A DNA stretch of 17,880 bases from JANQRV01 sp964533785 (GTDB lineage Bacteria > Bacteroidota > Bacteroidia > Chitinophagales > Saprospiraceae): positions 1 to 17,880 of the forward strand of contig CAZHNG010000117.1 of NCBI GenBank assembly GCA_964533785.1. The letters run 5' to 3'. The position numbers were made by a program, and so were the translations under genes. This document shows positions 6,826 through 14,457 of this stretch, piece by piece (positions within the stretch are counted from its first letter, which is position 1; each line of letters opens with the position of its first letter). A model generated the notes under the pieces. The model was not told where the DNA came from and ran no database searches. It saw nothing but the letters and a program-made list of their open reading frames with translations.

Positions 6826-8514
6826 TCACCGGGTTAGTAATATTTCTCCGAAAAGGAGCTGATCGGAGGTTTGTACCCTCATTTTCCAAATATAAACACC
6901 GGGATTGCACTTAATCCCTCGACTATTCCCATCCCAGGCTGCCGAAGTATCTTCCAAATTGAAGTCATAGGACTCAAAAAGCAGATTACCCCAGCGATCA
7001 TAGACCTGAAAGGAATTGATAACCGTCTGATCGGGGCCATAGATCCTGAAAAGATCATTAACCCCGTCGTCGTTGGGAGAAAAAGCAGTTGGGGCATAGA
7101 AACCATTTTCTTCGTTTACCTCATCGGGAGGTAAACACTCTTCTACTTCTAGGAATAAATAGTCTCGGGGAGGGCAATTGCTGCCGTCCTCAATTTGAAC
7201 GGTAATCAAAACATCTTCGGTAGGCCTGATCTTAGGCTGCGGGCAAGTGTCACAATCAAAAAGGGAAGCCGGTAACCATCGAATTTGACTTTCTGGCTCC
7301 AGTAGGCTTTCGTCAATTTCCAGAAATACAGGATCAGAAGAACACACCTGGATGGTATCTTCCAGCAAATCCAGAGTGGGGGAGGAGGGGCTAACCTGAA
7401 CGATAAAAGTGTCGGAGCGGCAAGCATTAGGTTCATAAATGATCGACAAGCTATCTCTTTCGGTGAAGCCGTAATTCTGCAGCAAGGTATTAAGGTCCAA
7501 CACCGCTTCGGTCTGTCCAGGCATAAAAGTAACTTCGGTTTCCAAAGGATCATCAAATGAAAATGGTCCATCGCCGGCCCAGATCTCAACGGGTAAGACA
7601 ATAGCTTGCATTTGGGCTGGTTTCAACCGGAAGCGATGCTCCTCCCCGGGACACTCCGTAGATAACTGCTGGGGACCTCTTAATTCAACCGTATAGCCGG
7701 CATCAAAACTATTGGCCTGGAGAAAAACAGCGGAATCATAGATCTTATCCCTAACATCGGCAATTTCAAGAGTGATAGTATAAGCTTCGCAGGGAATGAC
7801 GGTTGCTTCGGCCGTAAAAACAGTTGTAAATCCATCAAAAACCGGTTGATCATCAGAATCATTATTATCGTTAAAAAGGTCTTCGTTAAACGATTCACAT
7901 CCATTAATTAATGGATTGGGCGGGTGAATATTATTAATCGCTACCGGCAGATCCGTGCCGGGAACAAGTGCGATATTGGTTGGCTGATCAAAACCGGCCC
8001 CTTCGATAAAAAAGCCGAATACATCATTATAAGTATCACAACCAAATTCCGGATACTCTTCCGACGCAAAAATGTAGTTGAACCGAACTACGGATCGATT
8101 AGGGACAAAAGTGATCTGCAGTGAAGTAATATTGGCCAAATCACCACTGGTAAGGGGGGCTAAAAGGGCTGAAGAATGGCTGCTCCCATTGTCAGAGGAA
8201 GCAAAATCATTTCCTACATCATCGACCCCGGCGGAAATACCATCAGGCTCGATAAAACCAGTTGACAAGACCAGTCCTTCTTCTATGCCGGTCGCTGCCG
8301 CTCCATCTGTGAAATAGCCTATGGAACCTCCATTACCGGAAAACGTTATAGACTGGATCTCAATGCCGCCGTTAAGAAAATATTGGTCGACAAAGGTATC
8401 CAATCCAATAGCCGGCGGTTTTTCAAAGGCACGAAAGGCCTGGCCATAGGACAAACAGATTGAGCCGGCTGTAAGCAACAGGGAGAACAGACCGTTTATT
8501 CTTCTGCAAGCCAT
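6826..8514 (-). CDS. Choice-of-anchor L domain protein with type B T9SS sorting domain
   Basis: A 562-aa secreted protein from the ATG at 8514; its A is shared with the upstream gene's stop (TAATG), implying coupled translation. Residues 1 to about 25 are a signal peptide (NGLFSLLLTAGSICLSYGQ). Residues about 36-268 are a choice-of-anchor L domain with its hallmark YIFASEEYPEFG followed by NDVFGFFI. A beta-rich middle region with many cysteines follows. Residues about 474-562 are the gliding-motility-associated C-terminal domain (CHU_C), the type B signal for the type IX secretion system: PTAFSPNDDGVNDLF, VYDRWGNLLF, AAWDG, GVYIW. It should be exported by T9SS and held on the cell surface or released. 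It is plausibly an adhesin or matrix protein, and the upstream vWFA lipoprotein is a likely partner. The sorting motif reads SPNDDG where SPNGDG is usual. Confidence 0.9.
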   Translation of the reverse strand: MACRRINGLFSLLLTAGSICLSYGQAFRAFEKPPAIGLDTFVDQYFLNGGIEIQSITFSGNGGSIGYFTDGAAATGIEEGLVLSTGFIEPDGISAGVDDVGNDFASSDNGSSHSSALLAPLTSGDLANITSLQITFVPNRSVVRFNYIFASEEYPEFGCDTYNDVFGFFIEGAGFDQPTNIALVPGTDLPVAINNIHPPNPLINGCESFNEDLFNDNNDSDDQPVFDGFTTVFTAEATVIPCEAYTITLEIADVRDKIYDSAVFLQANSFDAGYTVELRGPQQLSTECPGEEHRFRLKPAQMQAIVLPVEIWAGDGPFSFDDPLETEVTFMPGQTEAVLDLNTLLQNYGFTERDSLSIIYEPNACRSDTFIVQVSPSSPTLDLLEDTIQVCSSDPVFLEIDESLLEPESQIRWLPASLFDCDTCPQPKIRPTEDVLITVQIEDGSNCPPRDYLFLEVEECLPPDEVNEENGFYAPTAFSPNDDGVNDLFRIYGPDQTVINSFQVYDRWGNLLFESYDFNLEDTSAAWDGNSRGIKCNPGVYIWKMRVQTSDQLLFGEILLTR

Positions 8515-9516
8515 TAAAAGTCGCAAAGGTCCTCAAAGCCGTTCGCCGAGTAGGACAGGTTTTCCAGAACGCCGCGGCCGCGGTCGGGCGTGATAATCTC
8601 TAATTCCAGTTCCACGGTGCCGTTTCTGGCGGCAGTACAGTATTCAAATGTATAGTAGCTGTTGGATTCATCACTCGTCACCTGAGCGATATCGAGGAAA
8701 CTATCCTGGAGCCCGCCTCCATCTTCGGCGGCGATATAAAAATCAGGACCAAAATCCGCTAAGGTCTGTTCATCAAAATCATCCCCGCCGCGAATGCCTA
8801 CCGCGTAGAATTTGGTGCGTCCGTCCGTGTTGTTACGAGCAGTCGTTATGCTTTGTAAAGCATCTTCNNNNNNNNNNTAGATTGGTAGAGGTACCGGACG
8901 AAGCGGCGATCTGATCGATACCGCCGATGGCGGCCAACAATACGGTTTTATTATTAATGAAATCGGTAATTTGGTTGACCTCGTCATCCATTTCTTTGGA
9001 ACCAAACCACCAAACGGCAACGCCGATATCGGTATTCATGTTGGTCGAAAATATCTGTTCAATAAAAGCCTGTGCGGCATTCTTTAAATCGTCAAGATGG
9101 TTTTGTTTGACGCTCTCGCTTAAGTCAAGCATGAGTACAGTGTTGTACTTAAACCGTTGTGGATTGGGTCTTATCCTGCGGTTCACTTCGGCGGCGTCAT
9201 TTTGGAGCAAGAAACAACCGGGCCGGTCGGGATCGTCCTCCCAAATGTTAAATTCTGATTCCGTAATGCCCGCCACCGGTAAACCTTCAGCGGTTTCTAC
9301 TTTCATAAAAACGGTAATGGTACTGTTAGGAGCATTGGTGACAATTTTACCTCCCGGATTTAGATTGCGGATAAATAATTCTCCCTGCCGGGGGTCCTTA
9401 CAATCTCCCAGCGTTCCGGTGGGATCATCATTGCCATTGTTGCAGTTGGTGAGGCTCAGAGCCAGCCCGAAGGCCAGTGCCAATGCCAGATAATTTGACA
9501 GGTTATTCATATGCAT
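8514..9516 (-). CDS. vWFA domain surface lipoprotein, interrupted by an assembly gap
   Basis: Two frames on either side of the N run form one protein. The part before the gap begins with ATG at 9516 (or 9510) and a lipoprotein signal ending ALSLTNC; the residues after the Cys (NNGNDD) are polar and acidic, as in surface-exported Bacteroidota lipoproteins. An Ig-like strand region follows, then a von Willebrand A domain with MIDAS motif DLSES (in VLMLDLSESV) and the threonine motif SGTSTN just before the gap. After the gap it continues as EDALQSITTA, then FYAVGIRGGDDFDE, and ends NGFEDLCDF with stop TAA at 8516-8514. Ten Ns are not a multiple of three and the two halves are in different frames, so the true missing length differs. 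It is probably about 10-15 codons, judged from the usual helix after the threonine motif. The stop overlaps the next gene's ATG. The intergenic region upstream (9517-9688) shows no obvious promoter. Confidence 0.85.
8868..8877. other. assembly gap (10 Ns)
   Basis: Ten unknown bases inside the vWFA domain of the lipoprotein gene. The length looks like a placeholder, because with 10 bases the two halves of an otherwise intact gene fall out of frame. Confidence 0.95.
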
Positions 9517-9688
9517 GTTTAGGTGAATGATGCGTTTAGAACGGGTCGGCCCTCTTAAATATTTCTAAAATTTTGGGGGTAGGGTGTTAAAAAAGTTGAA
9601 ACAGAGACCTAACATTGGGGTGGCAATTAGGAAATTATCGTGAAAGATTTCTAGGAATTTGTATGAACCTGTCATTTTTTCGACCCCA

Positions 9689-11254
9689 TCATCTCCCATC
9701 CCCTGTATAAATGATTTTCCCATCTTTTGGTGCTTGAGGCCAGGGTGTGGTTCCTTCGGCCCATTGCTGAGGTTGCTCTGCTCTTACTTTTAGCATCAAT
9801 TCTTTTACCCAGGCTGGTGCATTTCGATTTTCATTTTGGCCGTATACCCAAGGCAAAGCGGGCGTCATCAACAGGCTCATATCCGGCATGGGAGGTCTTT
9901 CCATACCGGCTTCCGAAACTCGTTTTGCGAGCCGCTCTACGATGTCGGGATTGCTACCGGCAATATCATTTTGTTCTTCAGGGTCTTCCGCAATATTATA
10001 CAGTTCCTCGCCGATCAACTTGTAATCCCCCATCCTGATGGCCGGTAAGCGTACGCTGCCTTCCACTTCAAAGGTAATTTCCTCCCGCGGACTTTCCAGA
10101 CCTTGAAAAATGACGGATCTCATGTCCATTCCGTCTAAGGGAAATTCTTGTTCCAGGCTACCTCTACCAATACTGATGAAGGTATTGTAAAGATCCGTGA
10201 TATGCATTAAAGCGTCGCTGCTGGTTCCTCCTTTAATTTTTCCCGGCCAGTACCAAATACACGGTACGCGTACCCCTCCTTCGTAATTGGTGTTTTTGGT
10301 ACCGCGGTAAGGAGCGTTCATAGTGTCTCTGATGGCGCCGTTATCATTGGTAAATACAATTAGGGTATTATCTTGGTAGCCGTATTGCTCGATGGTGGCC
10401 GTAATTCTACCGACGGCATCGTCCAGACACTTCAAGGCAGCATAGCGCTTACCCAATTCCTGGTGGCGAGGGGTCGCTTCGAGTGGCCCGTGAATGGCGT
10501 TGAAAGGTACGTAGTAGAAAAATGGTTGTTCTCCGTACTCTTTACGGTGGTTGGCTAACAGGCGGACCACTTCATTGGCAATTAAGTCGGTGGCGTATCC
10601 CTGTTCGTAAAGGGGTTGTTGATTACGGTGCCAGTCGTATACGGCAAAGCGAGCCGGAGCATTGTGCGGGATCGTATAATTGTGATAGTCAATTCCCCAC
10701 GCATAATGCCCGTATTGGTGGAGAAACCCCTGTCCCATTGGTAAATGTTCCGGCAACCATTCTCCACAACCCCATTTGCCAATGATGGCGGTAAAATAAC
10801 CTACCGCTTGCAATGCCTCCGCAACGGTTCTTTCTTCAGTGGGTAAAGCGTGGATCCTCCGGGTTTCTTCTCCTTCCTGATTTTGGCTTAGGGTCAGCCC
10901 CAGTTTCTCCAAATAAGATGGTTTGCCAAAATCTTCAGAACGCCAATCTGTCCAGTTTCGAAAAGGATACCTCCCCGTAAGAAAAGCCGCTCTGGTAGGC
11001 GCACAAACAGCGTGGACGTAAAACTGATTGAGACTGAGCCCTTCCGAGTGCAGGTAATCGATATTCGGCGTGTATGGTTTATCCGGATTATTGAACCCCA
11101 CTTCGTTCCATCCCAGGTCATCAGCCAGGATGAAAACAATGTTGGGTTGTTGGCTTTGAGTGGACTCTTCCTGGACTGCGGTGCAAGCAATGCATTGGAT
11201 AAGCATGCCCAGGAAGAGAGGGTGGATAATATTTTGAGTAGTTATATTCTTCAA
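9689..11254 (-). CDS. Formylglycine-dependent sulfatase, arylsulfatase B-like lipoprotein
   Basis: A 521-aa family S1 sulfatase that would hydrolyse sulfate esters on glycans after its active cysteine is oxidised to formylglycine. Seen: lipoprotein-type signal ending CIAC (Cys24), metal ligands Asp45-Asp46 in FILADDLGW, active site CAPTRAAFLTG with Cys84, then GKWGCG (Lys160), FNAIHGPLEA, FTNDNGA, and RGTKNTNYEGGVRVP with its lysine. The overall pattern is closest to arylsulfatase B/I/J-type enzymes. The usual GKWHLG motif reads GKWGCG, so the histidine two after the lysine is glycine. The start is a TTG at 11254 whose TTGA overlaps the TGA of the upstream sulfatase; the next ATG (11206) would spoil the signal peptide. 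Last gene of the susCD operon. The substrate is unknown. Confidence 0.92.
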   Translation of the reverse strand: MKNITTQNIIHPLFLGMLIQCIACTAVQEESTQSQQPNIVFILADDLGWNEVGFNNPDKPYTPNIDYLHSEGLSLNQFYVHAVCAPTRAAFLTGRYPFRNWTDWRSEDFGKPSYLEKLGLTLSQNQEGEETRRIHALPTEERTVAEALQAVGYFTAIIGKWGCGEWLPEHLPMGQGFLHQYGHYAWGIDYHNYTIPHNAPARFAVYDWHRNQQPLYEQGYATDLIANEVVRLLANHRKEYGEQPFFYYVPFNAIHGPLEATPRHQELGKRYAALKCLDDAVGRITATIEQYGYQDNTLIVFTNDNGAIRDTMNAPYRGTKNTNYEGGVRVPCIWYWPGKIKGGTSSDALMHITDLYNTFISIGRGSLEQEFPLDGMDMRSVIFQGLESPREEITFEVEGSVRLPAIRMGDYKLIGEELYNIAEDPEEQNDIAGSNPDIVERLAKRVSEAGMERPPMPDMSLLMTPALPWVYGQNENRNAPAWVKELMLKVRAEQPQQWAEGTTPWPQAPKDGKIIYTGDGR

Positions 11255-12846
11255 CGTCCTCTGTTTTCCCTGTACTCCAGGTATTCCTGCAAAAATCTGT
11301 CATTTAATTCATCGCTATCGCCGTAGTACGTTCGCAGTTCTTCCAATCTGTCATGAAGCTCCTGTTGGACTTCAGCATAACCCTCATCCCCGTAAATGTT
11401 GTTCATCTCATTCGGATCGGTCTGCAAGTCGTACATTTCCCATTCGTCGATATCGTAGTAGAAATGCATGAGCTTATACCTTTCCGTTGCTATGCCGTAG
11501 TGGCGTTTTACCATGTGTACAGAAGGGTATTCGTAATAAGTATAATAAACGGCATCACGCCATTCATCGGTTTCCCCGCTTACCAGTTGGCGGAAAGACT
11601 CTCCTTGCATTTCTTCCGGAGCCGCAACACCGCCATAATCCAGCAGGGTGTTTGCAAAGTCCAGGTTTTGGACCAACCGCTCAATATTAGTGCCGGGTTT
11701 AATTTCTTTTGGGTATCTTACCAATAAGGGCATACGAAATGACTCTTCGTACATAAACCGCTTGTCGAACCATCCGTGCTCGCCTAAATAAAAGCCCTGA
11801 TCGGAGGTGTAAATAACAATGGTATTTTCTGCCAAACCTTCGGCATCCAGGTAGTCCAGTACCTCTCCAACTCCGTCATCTACCGATTTAATGGTGCGCA
11901 GGTAATCCTTGATGTACCGGTTGTATTTCCAGATTCCGACTGCTTCGTCGGATAGTTCCTTATACTGCTCTTTAAATTGCTCGTTTTTGGGTCCGTAAGC
12001 TGCCATCCACTGTTGCAGTTGTTCATCCGTAAATCTTTGTAATTGGCGGTTAAGTCCGGTACTATCCCCGTTTGGATCTACTACCATTTTAAAATCGTGG
12101 CCCCATCTGGCGTGGCCGTCAATTTCCATTTCCTGTTCTTTGGCTGCGGTCCCCCGGTTGGAGTAGTCATCGAAATAGTTGGCCGGAGGATCGAAGGTCT
12201 TGTCATCATAAAGAGTAAGGTATTTGGGCGCGGGCTGCCAATTGCGGTGAGGTGCCTTTTGGTGGTACAACAGACAAAAGGGTTTGTCGGGATCGCGCTG
12301 GTTTTTCAACCAGTCGAGCGTCGTCTCGGTAATGATTTCCGTGCAATAACCTTCTTTACGTACCCTTTCCCCATCGATCAGGAAATCCGGGTTATAATAA
12401 CGGCCTTGTCCGGGCAAAACCATCGAGAAATCGAATCCCTGCGGTATGCCATCGAGGTGTATTTTCCCGATCATAGCCGTTTGGTAGCCGTTAGCCTGCA
12501 ACAATTTTGGAAAATTAGGCTGTTCCCAGTTAAAAGGCTGCACGTTATCGACCTTGCCATTGATGAAGCTGTGTTTGCCGGTTAAAAGCACAGCACGACT
12601 GGGAGCACAAATAGAGTTGGTGACGCAGGCGCGGGTGAAGATGGCTCCTTCTTCCGCTAGGCGATCAATATTTGGCGTTTCATTTAAACCATAGCCGTAG
12701 GCGCTAACCGCCTGGTAGGCATGATCGTCACTCATGATAAAAATAATATTGGGGCGTTGAGTCTCTTCTTCTGAAGTGGAACAACCCCAGAGAACAACGA
12801 TCAAAAAGAAAAGTAATGCGTGGTTGAAAAATATTTTTTGGTGCAT
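11251..12846 (-). CDS. Formylglycine-dependent sulfatase lipoprotein, GlcNAc-6-sulfatase-like
   Basis: A 531-aa family S1 sulfatase from the ATG at 12846. The signal peptide ends in lipobox LWGC (Cys22). Metal ligands are Asp40-Asp41 in IMSDDHAY, and the active site is CAPSRAVLLTG with Cys80 for formylglycine. GKIHLD supplies Lys128 and His130, and TSDQGFYLGEHGWFDKR is the second metal region. The stretch after the lysine (PQGFDF, LPGQGRYYNPDF) and the FDKRFMYEESFRMPLL region resemble glucosamine-6-sulfatase and related Bacteroides sulfatases (SulfAtlas S1_11 type); I offer that subfamily from memory only. All catalytic positions look intact. It overlaps the next sulfatase by 4 bases and follows susD after a 152-base spacer with two hairpins. 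It likely acts in the periplasm or at the surface on oligosaccharides imported by the SusCD pair. Confidence 0.93.
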   Translation of the reverse strand: MHQKIFFNHALLFFLIVVLWGCSTSEEETQRPNIIFIMSDDHAYQAVSAYGYGLNETPNIDRLAEEGAIFTRACVTNSICAPSRAVLLTGKHSFINGKVDNVQPFNWEQPNFPKLLQANGYQTAMIGKIHLDGIPQGFDFSMVLPGQGRYYNPDFLIDGERVRKEGYCTEIITETTLDWLKNQRDPDKPFCLLYHQKAPHRNWQPAPKYLTLYDDKTFDPPANYFDDYSNRGTAAKEQEMEIDGHARWGHDFKMVVDPNGDSTGLNRQLQRFTDEQLQQWMAAYGPKNEQFKEQYKELSDEAVGIWKYNRYIKDYLRTIKSVDDGVGEVLDYLDAEGLAENTIVIYTSDQGFYLGEHGWFDKRFMYEESFRMPLLVRYPKEIKPGTNIERLVQNLDFANTLLDYGGVAAPEEMQGESFRQLVSGETDEWRDAVYYTYYEYPSVHMVKRHYGIATERYKLMHFYYDIDEWEMYDLQTDPNEMNNIYGDEGYAEVQQELHDRLEELRTYYGDSDELNDRFLQEYLEYRENRGR

Positions 12847-12905
12847 GATAGAATTTTTTGTAAAAAGTCAGCGTGTTTTGGTTTTACGTTTTCGTTTTGA
12901 ATGAT

Positions 12906-12944
12906 GTATGGCTTCGCTGTCCTAAATCGCAAACGAAGCCATAC
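12906..12944 (-). promoter_or_regulatory. 11-bp perfect hairpin between susD and the sulfatases
   Basis: GTATGGCTTCG (12906-12916) and CGAAGCCATAC (12934-12944) pair perfectly around a 17-base loop. No T-tract follows on the minus strand, so it is not a classic terminator. It lies about 60 bases upstream of the first sulfatase start. It may stabilise the 3' end of a susCD transcript or lower read-through into the sulfatases. Confidence 0.55.
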
Positions 12945-12954
12945 GTGAGGTTTC

Positions 12955-12988
12955 GATTTCCTGTTCAAGCCTGTAAGGGCAGGAAATC
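12955..12988 (-). promoter_or_regulatory. 9-bp perfect hairpin just after susD
   Basis: GATTTCCTG (12955-12963) and CAGGAAATC (12980-12988) pair perfectly around a 16-base loop, starting 10 bases after the susD stop codon. There is no T-tract. With its neighbour it forms a tandem hairpin cassette inside the operon, fitting mRNA processing or 3'-end protection of susCD. Confidence 0.55.
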
Positions 12989-12998
12989 AAGGTGTGTT

Positions 12999-14444
12999 CT
13001 AATATCCTTCATTCTGAACTAAATTTGGATTTCGTTCAATTTCAGTTATTGGAATAGGATAACGAACGTGAAAATCTTGTGCCGGTTTTCCTTTTTCAAT
13101 GGCCATTTGTATAAATACGCCGTGTCTTATCAGATCCTGTCTTCTGATGGCTTCGGTGTGAAACTCCCGGCCCCTTTCGTCGAGAAGAAATTGCCTGAAC
13201 TCCAGAGGACTGGCAAAATCGCCCAAAGCTACTGGCTGCACTCCTGCCGCATCTCTAACCATGTTCAGCAAATCAACAGATTCCTGGTTCAGGCCACTTA
13301 TTTCATTTAAGGCTTCTGCCCGGCATAAGAGTACATCCGCGTATCTGTAAAATGGAAAATCGTCTGAAGACCTACTTGCGTCCTGTTGAGGATATTCTGG
13401 AAATTTAAGACTCCTGGCATCGTCTTCACCCAATTGAATAGTATCGCCGTCAGCATTGACAAACTCGAATAAGAAGGCATCAAGCCGTTCATCCTCCGGT
13501 TCGAATAATTCCAGGAACTCCGAACGAATTTTGTATTCAGCGGCAAAGATCTGTCTGGGAGGATATTGCCATTGATACCCCCGCGGTACAACGTGGCTGA
13601 GCCATCCATCCCCGGTGTTGTTGTTGGGCGTATCGGACATAACCGAAACAAAAATAAACTCATTGTCACGCTGGTTTTCAGGACTGAACAACTCTGTTCG
13701 ATTCCCTTCTACGAAAAGATCGTAAACGCCGAGGTCTATCACTTCCTGGGCCGTTGAAGCAGCATTGTCCCAGTCTTTTATCGTCATGTACAACTTGGTT
13801 AAGGCCGTTAAAGCAGCACCTTTGGTTGGACGACCGTATTGATCCCTGGGAGGAGTTAAAGGCAAGGCATTAGCGGCCGCTCTGAATTCCGCTACCATGA
13901 AATCGATCATTTCCTGTTCGCTTACTCTTGCCGGCCGGTCGGTCACTTCGGTGACGCTCGTGGTTACTAAAGGAACCGGGCCAAACTTATCGTAGAGAAG
14001 AAGATAATTGAATGCCCTTAAAAAGACGGCCTCCGCTCTTATTTCCGCTTTCCTTTGTTCGTCCCCGGTAATGGGGTCAAGGTTATCGAGTACCACGTTA
14101 GCTTTAAAAATTCCGCGGTATCTCCGTTCCCAATCATTTCTTAACCATTGGTGCGTGCTTGTCCAGGTAAAATTTTCAATGGGTTCATTAAAGGTAAATA
14201 TACCTCCCCTTCTTTCTATGTGAATATCCGTACAGACCTCTTGAAAGGTAACTGCGTCACGGGTAATGTCACTGTATCGCAATTCTCCGTACACCGAATT
14301 GAGGGTTATCTCAGCATCCTCCAGGGTATTGAAAAAGTCTGAAGGTTGTAAAACCGTATATGTTTTTTCTTCCAGTAGCTCATCGCAGGATGTAATGGTA
14401 AACAATGCGATAACTGTGGATAGCAATATGATGGATTTTTTCAT
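12999..14444 (-). CDS. SusD/RagB-like surface glycan-binding lipoprotein
   Basis: A 481-aa lipoprotein that sits on the cell surface as the lid and substrate-binding partner of the SusC-like transporter. Lipobox ITSC has its Cys at 20, and the acidic DELLEE after it fits a surface-export signal. The mature part shows the family's TPR-like pattern: FLRAFNYLLLYDKFGPVPLV, LTALTKLYMTIKDWDNAA, FPFYRYADVLLCRAEALNE. It closes with the usual ending RYPIPITEIERNPNLVQNEGY. It is slightly shorter than many SusD proteins (500-600 aa), consistent with a compact binding surface. ATG at 14444 lies 13 bases after the susC stop, as expected for a co-transcribed pair. The paired sulfatases point to a sulfated glycan as ligand; which one is unknown. 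Confidence 0.95.
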   Translation of the reverse strand: MKKSIILLSTVIALFTITSCDELLEEKTYTVLQPSDFFNTLEDAEITLNSVYGELRYSDITRDAVTFQEVCTDIHIERRGGIFTFNEPIENFTWTSTHQWLRNDWERRYRGIFKANVVLDNLDPITGDEQRKAEIRAEAVFLRAFNYLLLYDKFGPVPLVTTSVTEVTDRPARVSEQEMIDFMVAEFRAAANALPLTPPRDQYGRPTKGAALTALTKLYMTIKDWDNAASTAQEVIDLGVYDLFVEGNRTELFSPENQRDNEFIFVSVMSDTPNNNTGDGWLSHVVPRGYQWQYPPRQIFAAEYKIRSEFLELFEPEDERLDAFLFEFVNADGDTIQLGEDDARSLKFPEYPQQDASRSSDDFPFYRYADVLLCRAEALNEISGLNQESVDLLNMVRDAAGVQPVALGDFASPLEFRQFLLDERGREFHTEAIRRQDLIRHGVFIQMAIEKGKPAQDFHVRYPIPITEIERNPNLVQNEGY

Positions 14445-14457
14445 TATATTTTAAATT

